A stretch of 64,000 nucleotides of DNA from assembly GCA_963971305.1 (NCBI GenBank), contig OZ020304.1, positions 76,694,355-76,758,354 of the forward strand, read 5' to 3'. The notes beneath the pieces are model-generated. The model saw only the letters and a list, made by a program, of their open reading frames with translations, was not told the DNA's origin and did not search any database. This document shows, in pieces, positions 34,152 to 46,000 of this stretch. The stretch comes from Arcuatula senhousia. Its lineage: Eukaryota > Mollusca > Bivalvia > Mytilida > Mytilidae. Position 1 is the first letter of the stretch; each line of letters begins with the position of its first letter. The translations under genes and the position numbers were made by a program.

Positions 34152-35242
34152 ACTTCTTTAACAAATTGCATGTTCTGCTCTGTTTTCAACAACCTACTGT
34201 AAGATTTAAACTATTCAAAATTACCTTAATCTATTTAATAAATTAACAGTAAAAATTATTGTTTACATGGTTGTCAAAGATCGATGTTTTGACTTTTTCT
34301 TGATTGTTTACCAATTGGATTACATTACATAAAACGTTAAGATGACAATGACAATTCTTTAATGAAAGGTAAAGCAAATGACCAACAATTAATGTTTACA
34401 ACAAAACACCCAAACGAACGGATTAAAAATAATACATGTGTAATAATAAAATAAAACAACGAATTAGGGGATGACCATTTGATTCTGAGGCAGTTTGGGT
34501 CGAGATATATTTTCAAAATTTTGTGGGCCAGAAAATTTATTTTCCACGGCTACGCAGCAAAACATTTATTTACTTTATTTATTTGGGCCAGATTTTTTTT
34601 TCTTGAAGGTAGAGGTCAGATTATTTATTTCCAACTTTTTCCAGACCAGAATATTTATGTACAAAAACTGCCAGTCCCCCTCAGAATCATTGAAATAGTT
34701 CCTTTGAATAGAATGATAAATTTATTTTTTAAGAACTCTTAAAATTTTTGATCTGGTCAGAATTTTTTTTATTTCTTTAACGAGTAATGACAATTTTTTT
34801 TTCATTATTGGTATTTTTTTAATATGGCAGAAATCCCTCTTCAGAATTTTTTTTTTTTTTAACACCAATCTGCTTCAGAATATTTTTAAAGAAAAAAAAA
34901 CAAGCCCTCCCTTCAAATTAAATGGTTTGTGCTTTACAATAGTCAAATTCTTTTATGCAAAACATCGCACATTAGGAACTTGGAATGGGCTTGCACTTGT
35001 CATTGTGCACATACCAGGGTTGGATCTAGAAAATGGCTAGATATATAGGAAAACATTGAAGCATAACCAAAGTGCCCCCCCCCCCCCCCCCCCTAGCTTG
35101 TCAGTGGGCCCTCTCTTTTCAAAATTTCTTGATATCCCAATGCATACATTCTAAAAATCATTGATCTGTGATCAAAACATCAATGACTTGTAAAAAGGCA
35201 TCAACAACACTATAGTGCTCTTCAATTAACCTCCTACATTGA
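34152..35242. other. Intergenic stretch between vasohibin and ABCC10-like genes
   Basis: This holds the presumed vasohibin promoter side (both genes are on the minus strand). It contains the T-rich dispersed repeat copy 2 (~34750-34910, phrase GAAATCCCTCTTCAGAAT), a C homopolymer at ~35076-35093 and an F7-like element start near 35243. No clear core promoter was recognised. Confidence 0.5.
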
Positions 35243-35906
35243 ACAGCAACAAGAAAAAGAGGCTCCCTGGAACCTGCATGAATCGCTCAACTGGTCATCT
35301 CACAACTTTGATCCAATAAAGATTATTGTAGATGTTAATGAGATTAAGGCTTGAGCAGGCAACAGCTTTTCACTATCTGCAACATTTTCAGTCTATGGGG
35401 CAAAAAAATATTTTACCTTTAAAGGGCCATAATTCCTATAAAGGATCATCTAAAAACTTCCTCACAATAGAGACACAGTACAGCTTAAGAGTTAAAAGTT
35501 TAAGCATGCAAGCAACAGCTTTTATATATATCAGCAATATTTATCATTCCTTATAGGCCATGAAAAACATTAAAAAAACACAAGTTGCCATTATCCCTAT
35601 TAAGGGTCTTCTGATATTTTATACTTTTCTTACTGTTTTTTTCTTTAATAACAAGCCAAAAACAGCTTCTAAGTCGAATTCCCCTGGTCTATTTTTAACA
35701 ACACCGGCCATTTTTTATTACGGATCAAACATCAAGACACAACTTGTGCAGGACACCATTAGGTTCAATCATACCAAGTTTATTAAATTCTGTTCGGTAG
35801 TTTCAGAGGAGAAGATTTTTGAAAAGTTGTTTAACAGACGACATCAGACGACTGGAGCCAAGTAATGGCAATAATAGCTCACCTGGACCTTCAGTGCAAG
35901 TGAGCT
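35243..35906 (+). mobile_element. F7 element, short diverged copy
   Basis: Begins ACAAGAAAAAGAGGCTCC and AATCGCTCAACTGGTC (diverged tag), with ~1.3 internal repeats (GCAACAGCTTTT, GGGCCATAATTCC) and the 3' segment with ACAACTTGTGCAGGACACC. It ends in an imperfect hairpin 35876-35906 (AGCTCACCTGG ... AAGTGAGCT). Confidence 0.75.
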
Positions 35907-36849
35907 AAAAACCAGATTTCAAAACAAAACTTGATTTATCCAAGTAAGCTGTAACTATGACCCCTATAAGAACAGTATCTAACCTAGAACCATACTATAC
36001 TGGATACTGAGCTTATCAGAGGGGGTTGTCAACATGACAAATGTGGAGGCTTTCAAGACTGCATTCCATAGTTTTGCAGAGGAGTAAAGAATACAGAACA
36101 TGTATATAGTACTTCACAGTATACAGTGGATTCCATTTAATTTAACCTTTCATTTATGTCGATCACCCACATTTGATTTTATAAACATTAGAATACAATA
36201 AAAGTGTCACCTGAGTGTTGTAATTAGTCAACACATTTGCTATTAATTTAGACAAATCATAAAAATTCTATGTATTTTCTATTAATGGGATCATTTTGTT
36301 AATTTCATAAATTTCTCTGACAAGTTGGTAATTCAATTAAGATGAATCCACTATAGCAGTAAATTTATGTTAAGTTGTTCTTGAAATAATCATGTGGGCA
36401 AAAAACCCTTAAAATGGTAAATGTTCCAATTTCTATGTAAGGTAAATTTTGTCAGATAAATAAATCTCAATGACTACAACTATGTTCTCCTGTACACCAA
36501 CTTGATAGACTTCCTAGCATTACACATCAAAGTAAAAACTTGTGTATTTCATAAATAAGTAAGAATTAGAATTTAATGGACTTAAAGCAATAATAAAATA
36601 ACGCACCACAGGTAATTTTCATGTGGTTCTAATTTTTCACTTGGTCCCCTCTGACAGAAGTATCATAAAGCATGAGAATTAAACTAACAAAATTGGGTTA
36701 ACCATGCATTAACTTAAAAATATGAACAAAAAAATGTATCGTAAAATGAAATACACAACTTCTTATTTAAAAAAAACTATAAAATTTGGCACCAGAAAAA
36801 TGTGTAATAACAATAAAAACATGATAGGTATATAAATAAAATGATTTAA
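35907..36849. other. 3' flank of the ABCC10-like gene
   Basis: AT-rich; no exon recognised. It follows the stop codon at 36850 on the minus strand and should contain the 3' UTR. No single polyadenylation site can be called with confidence. Confidence 0.5.
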
Positions 36850-37095
36850 TCATTTATTTCCATGAACAAGTTTGTAAAATAGAGATTCATTGTGTTTTAA
36901 TAGTGTATTTGGTTGATCAAACTCGGCTATATTTCCATCTTTCATCACAATAACTCTGTCACTGTTTAGAACAGTATTAATTCTATGAGCTATAGTTAAC
37001 ACAGTACTATCACAGAATTCTTCCTTAATTGTTTCTTGTATAAACCCATCTGTTTCACTGTCTATACTGGCTGTAGCTTCATCTATACATAAAAC
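36850..37095 (-). CDS. ABCC10: ABCC10-like last exon (Walker B, H-loop, stop)
   Basis: 246 bp including TGA (36850-36852). Reads [17 protein letters not shown] (Walker B with catalytic Glu and D-loop), [20 protein letters not shown] (H-loop His), and ends KLVHGNK. It follows human ABCC10 [11 protein letters not shown]...TIAHRLNTILNSDRV closely. Acceptor TATTTCAG. Confidence 0.95.
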   Translation of the reverse strand, partial: VLCIDEATASIDSETDGFIQETIKEEFCDSTVLTIAHRINTVLNSDRVIVMKDGNIAEFDQPNTLLKHNESLFYKLVHGNK

Positions 37096-40000
37096 CTGAA
37101 ATATAAACAGAAAAGTTAACCAAGGTCTAGTTCTTTCTGCCTTTCAATACATGGCCTAGTCACAGACGTGTGATAAGGCCAGGCTCCCCCCCTTTTGTTC
37201 AGTCAATGGGCCCTCTTAGCAAAATGTATGGATCTGCGGGTGTTATGAATGAAAATTCTTTGATAATGCTTCTAAAAGCATCAACATCTTTGGCTTTGAA
37301 AGAAAGATCAACATTGATTGCAATCACAAAGACTCACATACAGCTTAAAAGATTTGAGATTGCTTCATGATAAGTCATCAACTCTAGTCTTTTTCTAGAA
37401 AAAATAATAATGGGAAGGCATTGCAGCAAAAATGCATTTCTCTTTGGCAAAAAAAAAAAAAAAATTGAAGTCTATTGCAGTTGTGAATAAATGCAGATGA
37501 CATTAATATTTAAATGCAGTATCTAGTAAGTATGTTTATAAATAAAAACAGCCTTCAACATACCCTAGATTTTCTCAACATAGCTCTGGCCAAACAAACA
37601 AGCTGTCTTTGACCTATAGAGAAATGACAACCCTTTTCACCAACGTCCGCGTCTAGACCACCAAGTCTATCCACCGGGACTTTAAGATGACATCTCTCCA
37701 GTACACAGTACAGGTCAGCATCTGTGTAAGATGATGTCGGATCTAGATTTTCTCTGACAGTACCACTGAAGAGAAAGGGATCCTGGGGTATTATAGCTAA
37801 CTTTGATCTGAAATAGACAATGATAAAAAAATATAGATAGAGAAAAGGATCAGGTCATCATAATGATATTTTACTAAAATATTTCTTTCACAGGAGAACA
37901 TATTCTGGATATTAAAACAATAAAATGGTAAGAAAGCCTCTTAGGATGCTGCTATATTGGGAAAAGTTAAATTCAAATTAATATCTCTCTTGAAAGATTG
38001 TTGAGAGCTACCAAATTGAATTATTTCATCTTAAGTATGTTATACTTCCTTCTTAAAAAGTTTTATCAAAATCAATCAAGCTGATTAGGAAGACTTGTGC
38101 TTATGAGATGTGGACAGACAGACTGTGTAGAGTCAGTTAGAATAAATTTACCTGATATCTTTTAAATCAATCAGCTGTAGGTTAGTGTTATCTAATGTTA
38201 TACTCCCACTCCTAATTTCAACAATCCTAAATAACGCTAAAAGTAAACTGGATTTTCCTGATCCGGTCCGTCCCACGATCCCTATCTTCTCACCAGGAAG
38301 TGATTGGAATGTAACACCACACAAAGCATCGGGTAACCCCTCACGGTACCTCATAAAAACATTCTTGAAATAGATTATCCCTGCTGTTGGCCATACAGGG
38401 GACACCTTTAAATAGAATGTAATAAAAGTATAATAATCACTATCATGAAACCTTTATAATATGGAATCACTTTAGAATGAGACATAGAGTTGGAGTTCCT
38501 TGATATGGTTGAAAGGGTTTCTGAAAATATTTTTATTTTATTTAACATTAGAGATCACTCAAATGGTACTCTTACTTGACTTTTGTAAATGCATTGTGAG
38601 TGTCTGGCTTAATTTCCATAATGGCTATACTTTTTTTTTCAAATAAACTGCTTATTTTATTTTTTAAGGGAAAAAGAAAAAACTTACAATCAGTGATCCT
38701 TCTGCTCTCTCTGGAGGTATATTGTCTATGTAGTATTTTGTTCGTTCCACACTAACCATCTGTTTTTCTGTTTCAGTAAAGAAATTCACTCCTCCACACA
38801 AAAGATTTGTCACAGATAAGGAATAAGATATGGCCAGGCCAACTAAACCTACAAACTAATAACACTGAGAAAAATGCTAATATGGCTAGTCAAACAAAAT
38901 ATACTAACTAAAAGACCTTTTTTCATTTTCCTGTAAAATGAAACAGACAATATCACCCACTGACCCCATCAATTATAAAAGAGAAACTTTTATGTTTTCA
39001 GGTGACTTTGACTGTAAACGGGATGATCTGATGCAATGTTTTGAATGTAATTTCCACTGCATATTTTCTTTTTTGTGTATTATGTTTCAAGTATCAAATT
39101 ATAGATTTTGTTTTACCACTTTTAGGGTCTGTGAAAAAAATCTTATATATATTTTTCTATCTATGTAAATAAGTTTTTGTATGTCCCATTTGTTTCAGAT
39201 TAGTATTTTCAGACTAAAATCATACCCTGACTTCTGATACATCAATAACTAATCTGTATTGACACTTGAATAACAGCCACTGTGGTTCACTATTATTCAA
39301 GGGGTATCCATTTTGACCCACAAAATTTGATACCCCATGAAAAGGAAATTTGACATTGATCTTTGTGCTGCAGACTTCAGATCCACAAATTTAAGAATCC
39401 ACAAAATGATTCTTTTTCACCAAACCAGACCACCATCTTTACCACCCTTCAAGGCAACTACTTTGATAACAAACCTGGATTAACAGAATCCAGTTGGTGC
39501 TGTATAACAGCTATATAAGCTATTCCCCCAACCATAACCACGCCAACCATCTGGAGGTGGAAGTTTAACCAGCTGGAGGCTGCCTGTCCTGCAAACTGAG
39601 CTCTCTGGTTTATATCTAGTCTTTCTAAATTCTCCCTCTTAAATCTGAAACAATCATTTGTATAGGAAACTACAATAAATCATACAAATTAAGTATGAAT
39701 TGAACAAATATTGACTGTATTAATGACACATATGATATGGAGATTTATTGCATTTTAATCTTAATTAAATCCTGAATAAATTGAAAACCTGAGAAACACA
39801 ACTGGCTTAAAAGCCTATTCTTTATATTTTTCTGCAATTCCAACCTGTACAAACCAAACAACTGTCTATTCCAAACACTTCTGACCCAAATAAGTTTAGT
39901 TTAGACAGTTTTCTCTTCATATAGGGAAGTTTTCTTTTCATATAAGTAATATACATACCTCTCATTTGCTCTGAAGGCCCTTATTGTCACAAAGCCTGTA

Positions 40001-43000
40001 ATAGTTTCAGAAAAATGAGCATATATAGGAGACAATGTTGTACTAGCTATCCTCTTCAGTTCTCTGCTAGTATGTCTGTAATATTGCTGTTTAAAGAAAG
40101 AAATTATGACATGAAAACATACACATCTAAGATATGACAATACAAAATGTAACGTTTGATACTGTTACAGATGCAATGTATAGCTATAGAATAAATCAAA
40201 GTGACACTAAAGGTTGTATCTATGAGACAAGTGATGTTCGGCCTGTTATTGCATTATGTTTGTTAGAATAAATATATTGACCTAAATTGTGACTGGCAGA
40301 TATTTGGACAAACAAATGGAACATTAAATTATTAACAGAATTACCTGTATTTTGAGATAGATCAGTCCTAAAGGAACCAGGAGAATTGCAAACCATGGGA
40401 GACCGTAACACTGGACAGCTATAGTACCCACAATTCCATAGATGTTTGCCAGGAATATGTTCAGTATGAACGGTAAAGAGTCATCTATACTGTAGAGATC
40501 AGAGGAAAATCTGTTGATGATTCTACCTATGGGAGTTTTCTCGAAAAATGATATAGGAGCCTGAAAAAAATATTTAACAGATACTTTGTTTTCTGATCAA
40601 AGATCAGATAAATTCAGACACATTACTTATTGGTCAATTTGCTCTCAAACACCTTTTTTGTTTTTTCATTTATTTTTCTAATATGAATTCTATTTTTTTT
40701 CTAGAAGAGTTAACTTAAGTTGGTCCAAAAAGAGTACATTAAATATAAACACAAAAATGAAGGGGTCATCATCAGAATTTTTTGTGTAACTTGGTTTGGC
40801 AAATGCATGTTTTTGAGTATTTTCCTAATATATAATCAATAGGGGAAAATTCACATTTCCTTCAATGTAAACAAGTGTGGCCACTAAAAGTATGTCTCGC
40901 CTGCCGGAACCATCACTAAAATCAACTACCTAAGCTTTCATTTCTTGATATAAACACAAAAAGTGTCTACATACCTAATAACAGATGCCTAGTTATTATA
41001 CTATTCAAGCAATCCATTGCCCACACAAGTATTACAAAAAGTTTTCTGTCTGAAAAAAAAGACCTAAGTTCACAGAGTCACTTGAGCATAAAAATGGGGT
41101 TATGGTCACATGGCATGGTGACAGTTGCCTTGTCCATAACCACAACTGTCTGTTAACCCAATATCAGATGCCTAGCTATTAGAACTTTCCAGCAATTCAT
41201 CGTCCACAAAAGTCTTACAAAAAAGTTTTTCGGCCTGAAAAAGACCTAAGTTCACAGAGTCACTAGAGCGTGAAAATGGAGTCAGGGTCACGCAGCATGG
41301 TAACAGTTGCGTAGACCATAACCTAAACTGTCTGTATACCTTATATCAGATGCCTAGCTAATATACTTTTACAGTAATTCATCGTCCACAAAAGTCTTAC
41401 AGAAAAGTTTACGGTCTGAAAAAAGACCTAAGTTCACAGAGTCACTGGTGTGTGAACATGGGGTCAGGGTCACACGGCATGGTGACAGTTGTGTAGACCA
41501 TAATCTGAACTGACTGTATACCAAATATCAGATGCCTAGATATTATACCTTTCAAGCAATTCATCGTCCACAAAAGTCTTACAAAAAAGTTTACGGCCTG
41601 AAAAAAGACCTAAGTTCACAGAGTCACTGGAGCGTGAAAATGGGACCAGGGTCACACGGCATGGTGACAATTGTGTAGACCATAACCTGAACTGTCTGTA
41701 TACCAAATATCAGATGCCTAGCTAATATACTTTTCAAGAAATTCATTGTCCACAAAAGTCTTACAAAAAAGTTTACGCTGCCCCTGCCTGAAAGTAATAC
41801 CTATGTCTCGCCTTCCGTGACTATTCGTCGCAGGGGAGACAAAAATCTTCTCCATATATTTTTCTAAAAATTTGTGAAAATGCTTATTTTCATAAGACTT
41901 TAACACATGCTACAATTCAAAAATATAGTTCACCTAAAAAATTTGAAAAAAAATGAAGAATTCTGTTTCCCCTATTGATTCTATGAAAATTATCTCCCCA
42001 TTTAAAAATAAGGGAAAATATCAAAATCGTCAAAAGAGATGTGTTTATTTCAATTTGCTGTTGTATAATCATTATTATTGAATCTTTTCAAAGTCAAATC
42101 TAAATCGACCTTAAATACTTAACATAATTAATTTCAATAGATGTGCAAAAAGATGCTCGGTTTTAGACACCACATCTAACATTGTCTAAGTTAACAGTAG
42201 TTCAAGTCCCAATTATTTTTTTAACACTACTGGATTGTCATTATAAGAACAATAGATAGAGTATTGTGAACTATTCTTAAAGAAATTATGAGAAATATTC
42301 AAAAGTCCAGAAAAATACAAATGTTACAAGGTAAGGAAATATAGCAATTTAGCTCAAATTTGTACGGGTACTACACGATATCTGTATTGGTCCTATTTTA
42401 AGTAATTTTAAATATGGAGAAGGCTTTAGCCTAAAATTTGACAACGCTCATGTTTCTTAAACAATGAAATAATTTAAAAGATTTTAAGAATGGAAAAAAA
42501 ATTCATTTGCAATCTTTGTGCAAGTGCAAAAACGCAAGATGAAGCTAGTCCAGGTGATCTGGGTATTCTGGGATTGATCAACAAAATGCGACTTCCAGTT
42601 TGGAACTAAAGTATACTTGTTCTACACTTAGTCGGACTTTGTCCAATATCAAAACATAGCATTACAGTTTCAGCATAATTTTACCTGTAAGACTGAGTCC
42701 AGTATTTGTGTATGTAGAACCCGAGCAGCACATATTCCACCGTAAGCAAACAGAAAAGCTCTAGCTAGAGTAAATAAAGAATTACCAGCTGCTAGACATC
42801 CATACACTGTCAAATAATATCTTAAATTGTCCTCCGCTTCAGTGATGTTTCTCCAAGATACATTAAAACTACAAAAAAGATTAATTTTACAGTTTATATA
42901 AATATTTTGTTATGATAAAACACTATATATAAATTCTTAATAAAGCTTGAAATGTGAACCAAAACTCATTTGTCATTGTGTTTTTGGCCTGACCTGACTC

Positions 43001-46000
43001 CCTACAACTAATTGCCAGTGACATTTATCATTGACTGCATTTCTCATTTCATCAAGTTTTGCATACCTGTCATTTGTCATAATGTTTGCTGCCCTGTTTC
43101 TGTTTTGGACCTTGCCATAACAAATGTTATTGTAAATTTCTTTACAGAGTTTCAGGCCACTTATCTCTATTTACATGACAACATATCTACACTAAGATGT
43201 TTTGAAATAAAAAGATAACAAATAAAACTCTTCCATTTGTTTGGGTTATAATATCATAATCTTACATTTGAAGGTTGTCCACAGGGGAGCCTTGGTCATG
43301 TGAATGTGTCACCCAGAATGATAACCACCAGTCATTAATATTCCGTGATGCTGAAAGAAAAAAAGAACAATTTAAAGAAATGATGACCACCAATTGTTGA
43401 TAGATGTCATCCTGGAAAGCCAACTTTTAACACTTTTTTATATAGAAACACAACTTTGATTTACATATATATATTATAACTTGGACTGTAAGAAGGCTTA
43501 CAGAGGACATAGACCAGTTCATTTTGGACTCGATATAAAGAAAAGTTCAATTATCTCCCCTGGATGGTATCAATGCTAATCATTTAATTTCTTCATGTAA
43601 TAACTTCTTTCTAATTCTAAATTTTTATCTTAATCTATGAAACAATTCATGATCATGTCTGTTCAATCCAACCTTCCCCAAAAAGGACAAAGTATGATAA
43701 GCGCTATTTTTTTCCTCTTTTTCTAAAGTGAAATTTTATGCAAAAATATTGATTGTTTGATATTAAGTAATGAAAGATAATAAATCTCAGTGTTTTAAAC
43801 AAAGAATAGATCAAATCTCGTTTAAGCATTTGATCAAACTTTATGAAAAAGTGGCTTTTCTCAAAATTTATATTCAAAATTTTGTATATTTTTGTATGTT
43901 TTTGGCTAAAATAACTATGAGCGAACAAGCGGCCCACAAAAATATTTTAACTGTGGATTTGGCAAACTAATGTTTCCAGAAATTATCTTTGTGGGCCGCA
44001 GGTCTGCTGATATTCAAATCTCACATTTAAGCCAATTTTGCTACATTTCATAGTACTATCATTTTGTGCACATGCATATTTACACCATATGTCAAATTTT
44101 TAATAAAATTTTGTAAGTTCCAAAAAATATAACTTTTAAATCACAAAATCACACCATTGTAATTCAATATTTCAATTTTGGAAAATTTCTCCAATTTAGG
44201 GGGTCAATTATCCTTCCTATCTTGTCCTTTAATATTGAAAGAAATAAAAGATAACAATTGGCTCTTTAGTTTATGACTTAATCTTATTAAGGGCTCTAAC
44301 TTTCTGGACCATATTTGTATAGATAAGACTTGGTTTGGAATAAATAAGCATGACAAGCTCTTACAGCTAACACGCAGGACCATAGAAATCATATAGCATG
44401 AAATTTTTGCAATTTATAAAAAACAAGAGGCTCCCAGGAGCCTGAATCGCTCACCTGGTCTTGATGTTGACCCTATACTTTTGTAGAGCTAAATGAACTG
44501 AACATTGAAGCAAGCAACAGCTTTTCTCTACCTGCAATAGTTTTCATTCTATAGGCCAAAAACACCATTTTTAACCTATAAGGGGCCATAACCCCTATAA
44601 GGAGTCATCTGACAACTTCGACCCTATGGAGAATTTTGTAAAGCTAAATGAGCTGAACATTTAAGCAAGCAACAGCTAATCTCTATCTGCAATAGTTTTC
44701 ATTCTGTTGGCCAAAAACATGAAAAATCGCTTTTTTCAGGGGCCGTAACCCCTATAAGGAGTCATCTGACAACTTCGACCCTATGGAGAATTTTGTAGAG
44801 CTAAATGAGCTGAACATTTAAGCAAGCAACAGCTAATCTCTATCTGCAATAGTTTTCATTCTGTAGGCCAATAACATGAAAAATTGCTATTTTTCAGAGG
44901 CCGTAACCCCTACAAGGGGTCATCTGACAACTTCGACCCTATGGAGAATTTTGTAGAGCTAAATGAGCTGAACATTTAAGCAAGCAACAGCTAATCTCTA
45001 TCTGCAATAGTTTTCATTCTGTAGGCCAAAAACATGAAAAATCACTATTTTTCAGGGGCCATAACCCCTATAAGGGGTCATCTGACAACTTCGACCCTAT
45101 GGAGAATTTTGTAAAGCTAAATGAGCTGAACATTTAAGCAAGCAACAGCTAATCTCTATCTGCAATAGTTTTCATTCTGTAGGCCAAAAACATGAAAAAT
45201 CACTATTTTTCAGGGGCCATAACCCCTATAAGGGGTCATCTGACAACTTCGACCCTATGGAGAATTTTGTAAAGCTAAATGAGCTGAACATTTAAGCAAG
45301 CAACAGCTAATCTCTATCTGCAATAGTTTTCATTCTGTAGGCCATAAACATGAAAAAATGCTATTTTTCAGGGGCCGTAACCCCTATAAGGGGTCATCTG
45401 ACAACTTTGACCCTATGGAGAATTTTGTAAAACTAAATGAGCTGAACATTTAAGCAAGCAACAGCTAATCTCTATCTGCAATACTTTTCATTCTGTAGGC
45501 CAAAAACATGAAAAATCTTTATTTTTCAGGGGCCGTAACCCCTATAAGGAGTCATCTGAAAACTTCGACCCTATGGAGAATTTTGTAGAGCTAAATGAGC
45601 TGAACATTTAAGCAAGCAACAGCTAATCTTTATCTGCAATAGTTTTCATTCTGTAGGACAAAAACATGAAAAAACGCTATTTTTCAGGGGCTGTAACTCC
45701 TATAAGGGGATATCTGACAACTTCAACCCTATGGAGACTTTTGTAGAGCTAAATGAGCTAAACATTTAAGCAAGCAACAGCTAATCTCTATCTGCAATAG
45801 TTTTCATTCTGTAGGCCAAAAACATGAAAAATGGCTATTTTTCACCTATAAGGGGCTGTAACCCCTATAAGGGGTCATCTGACAACTTCGACCCTATAAG
45901 GACTTTTGTTGAGTTAAATGAGCTGAACATTTGAGCAAGCAACAGCTAATCTCTATCTGCAATAGTTTTCATTCTGTAGGCCAAAAACATGAAAAAATGC

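Noticed and set aside
37170..37370. 66-codon plus-strand frame between ABCC10 exons
   Set aside because: It lies in an intron on the opposite strand, with no similarity recognised and no splice or promoter signals.
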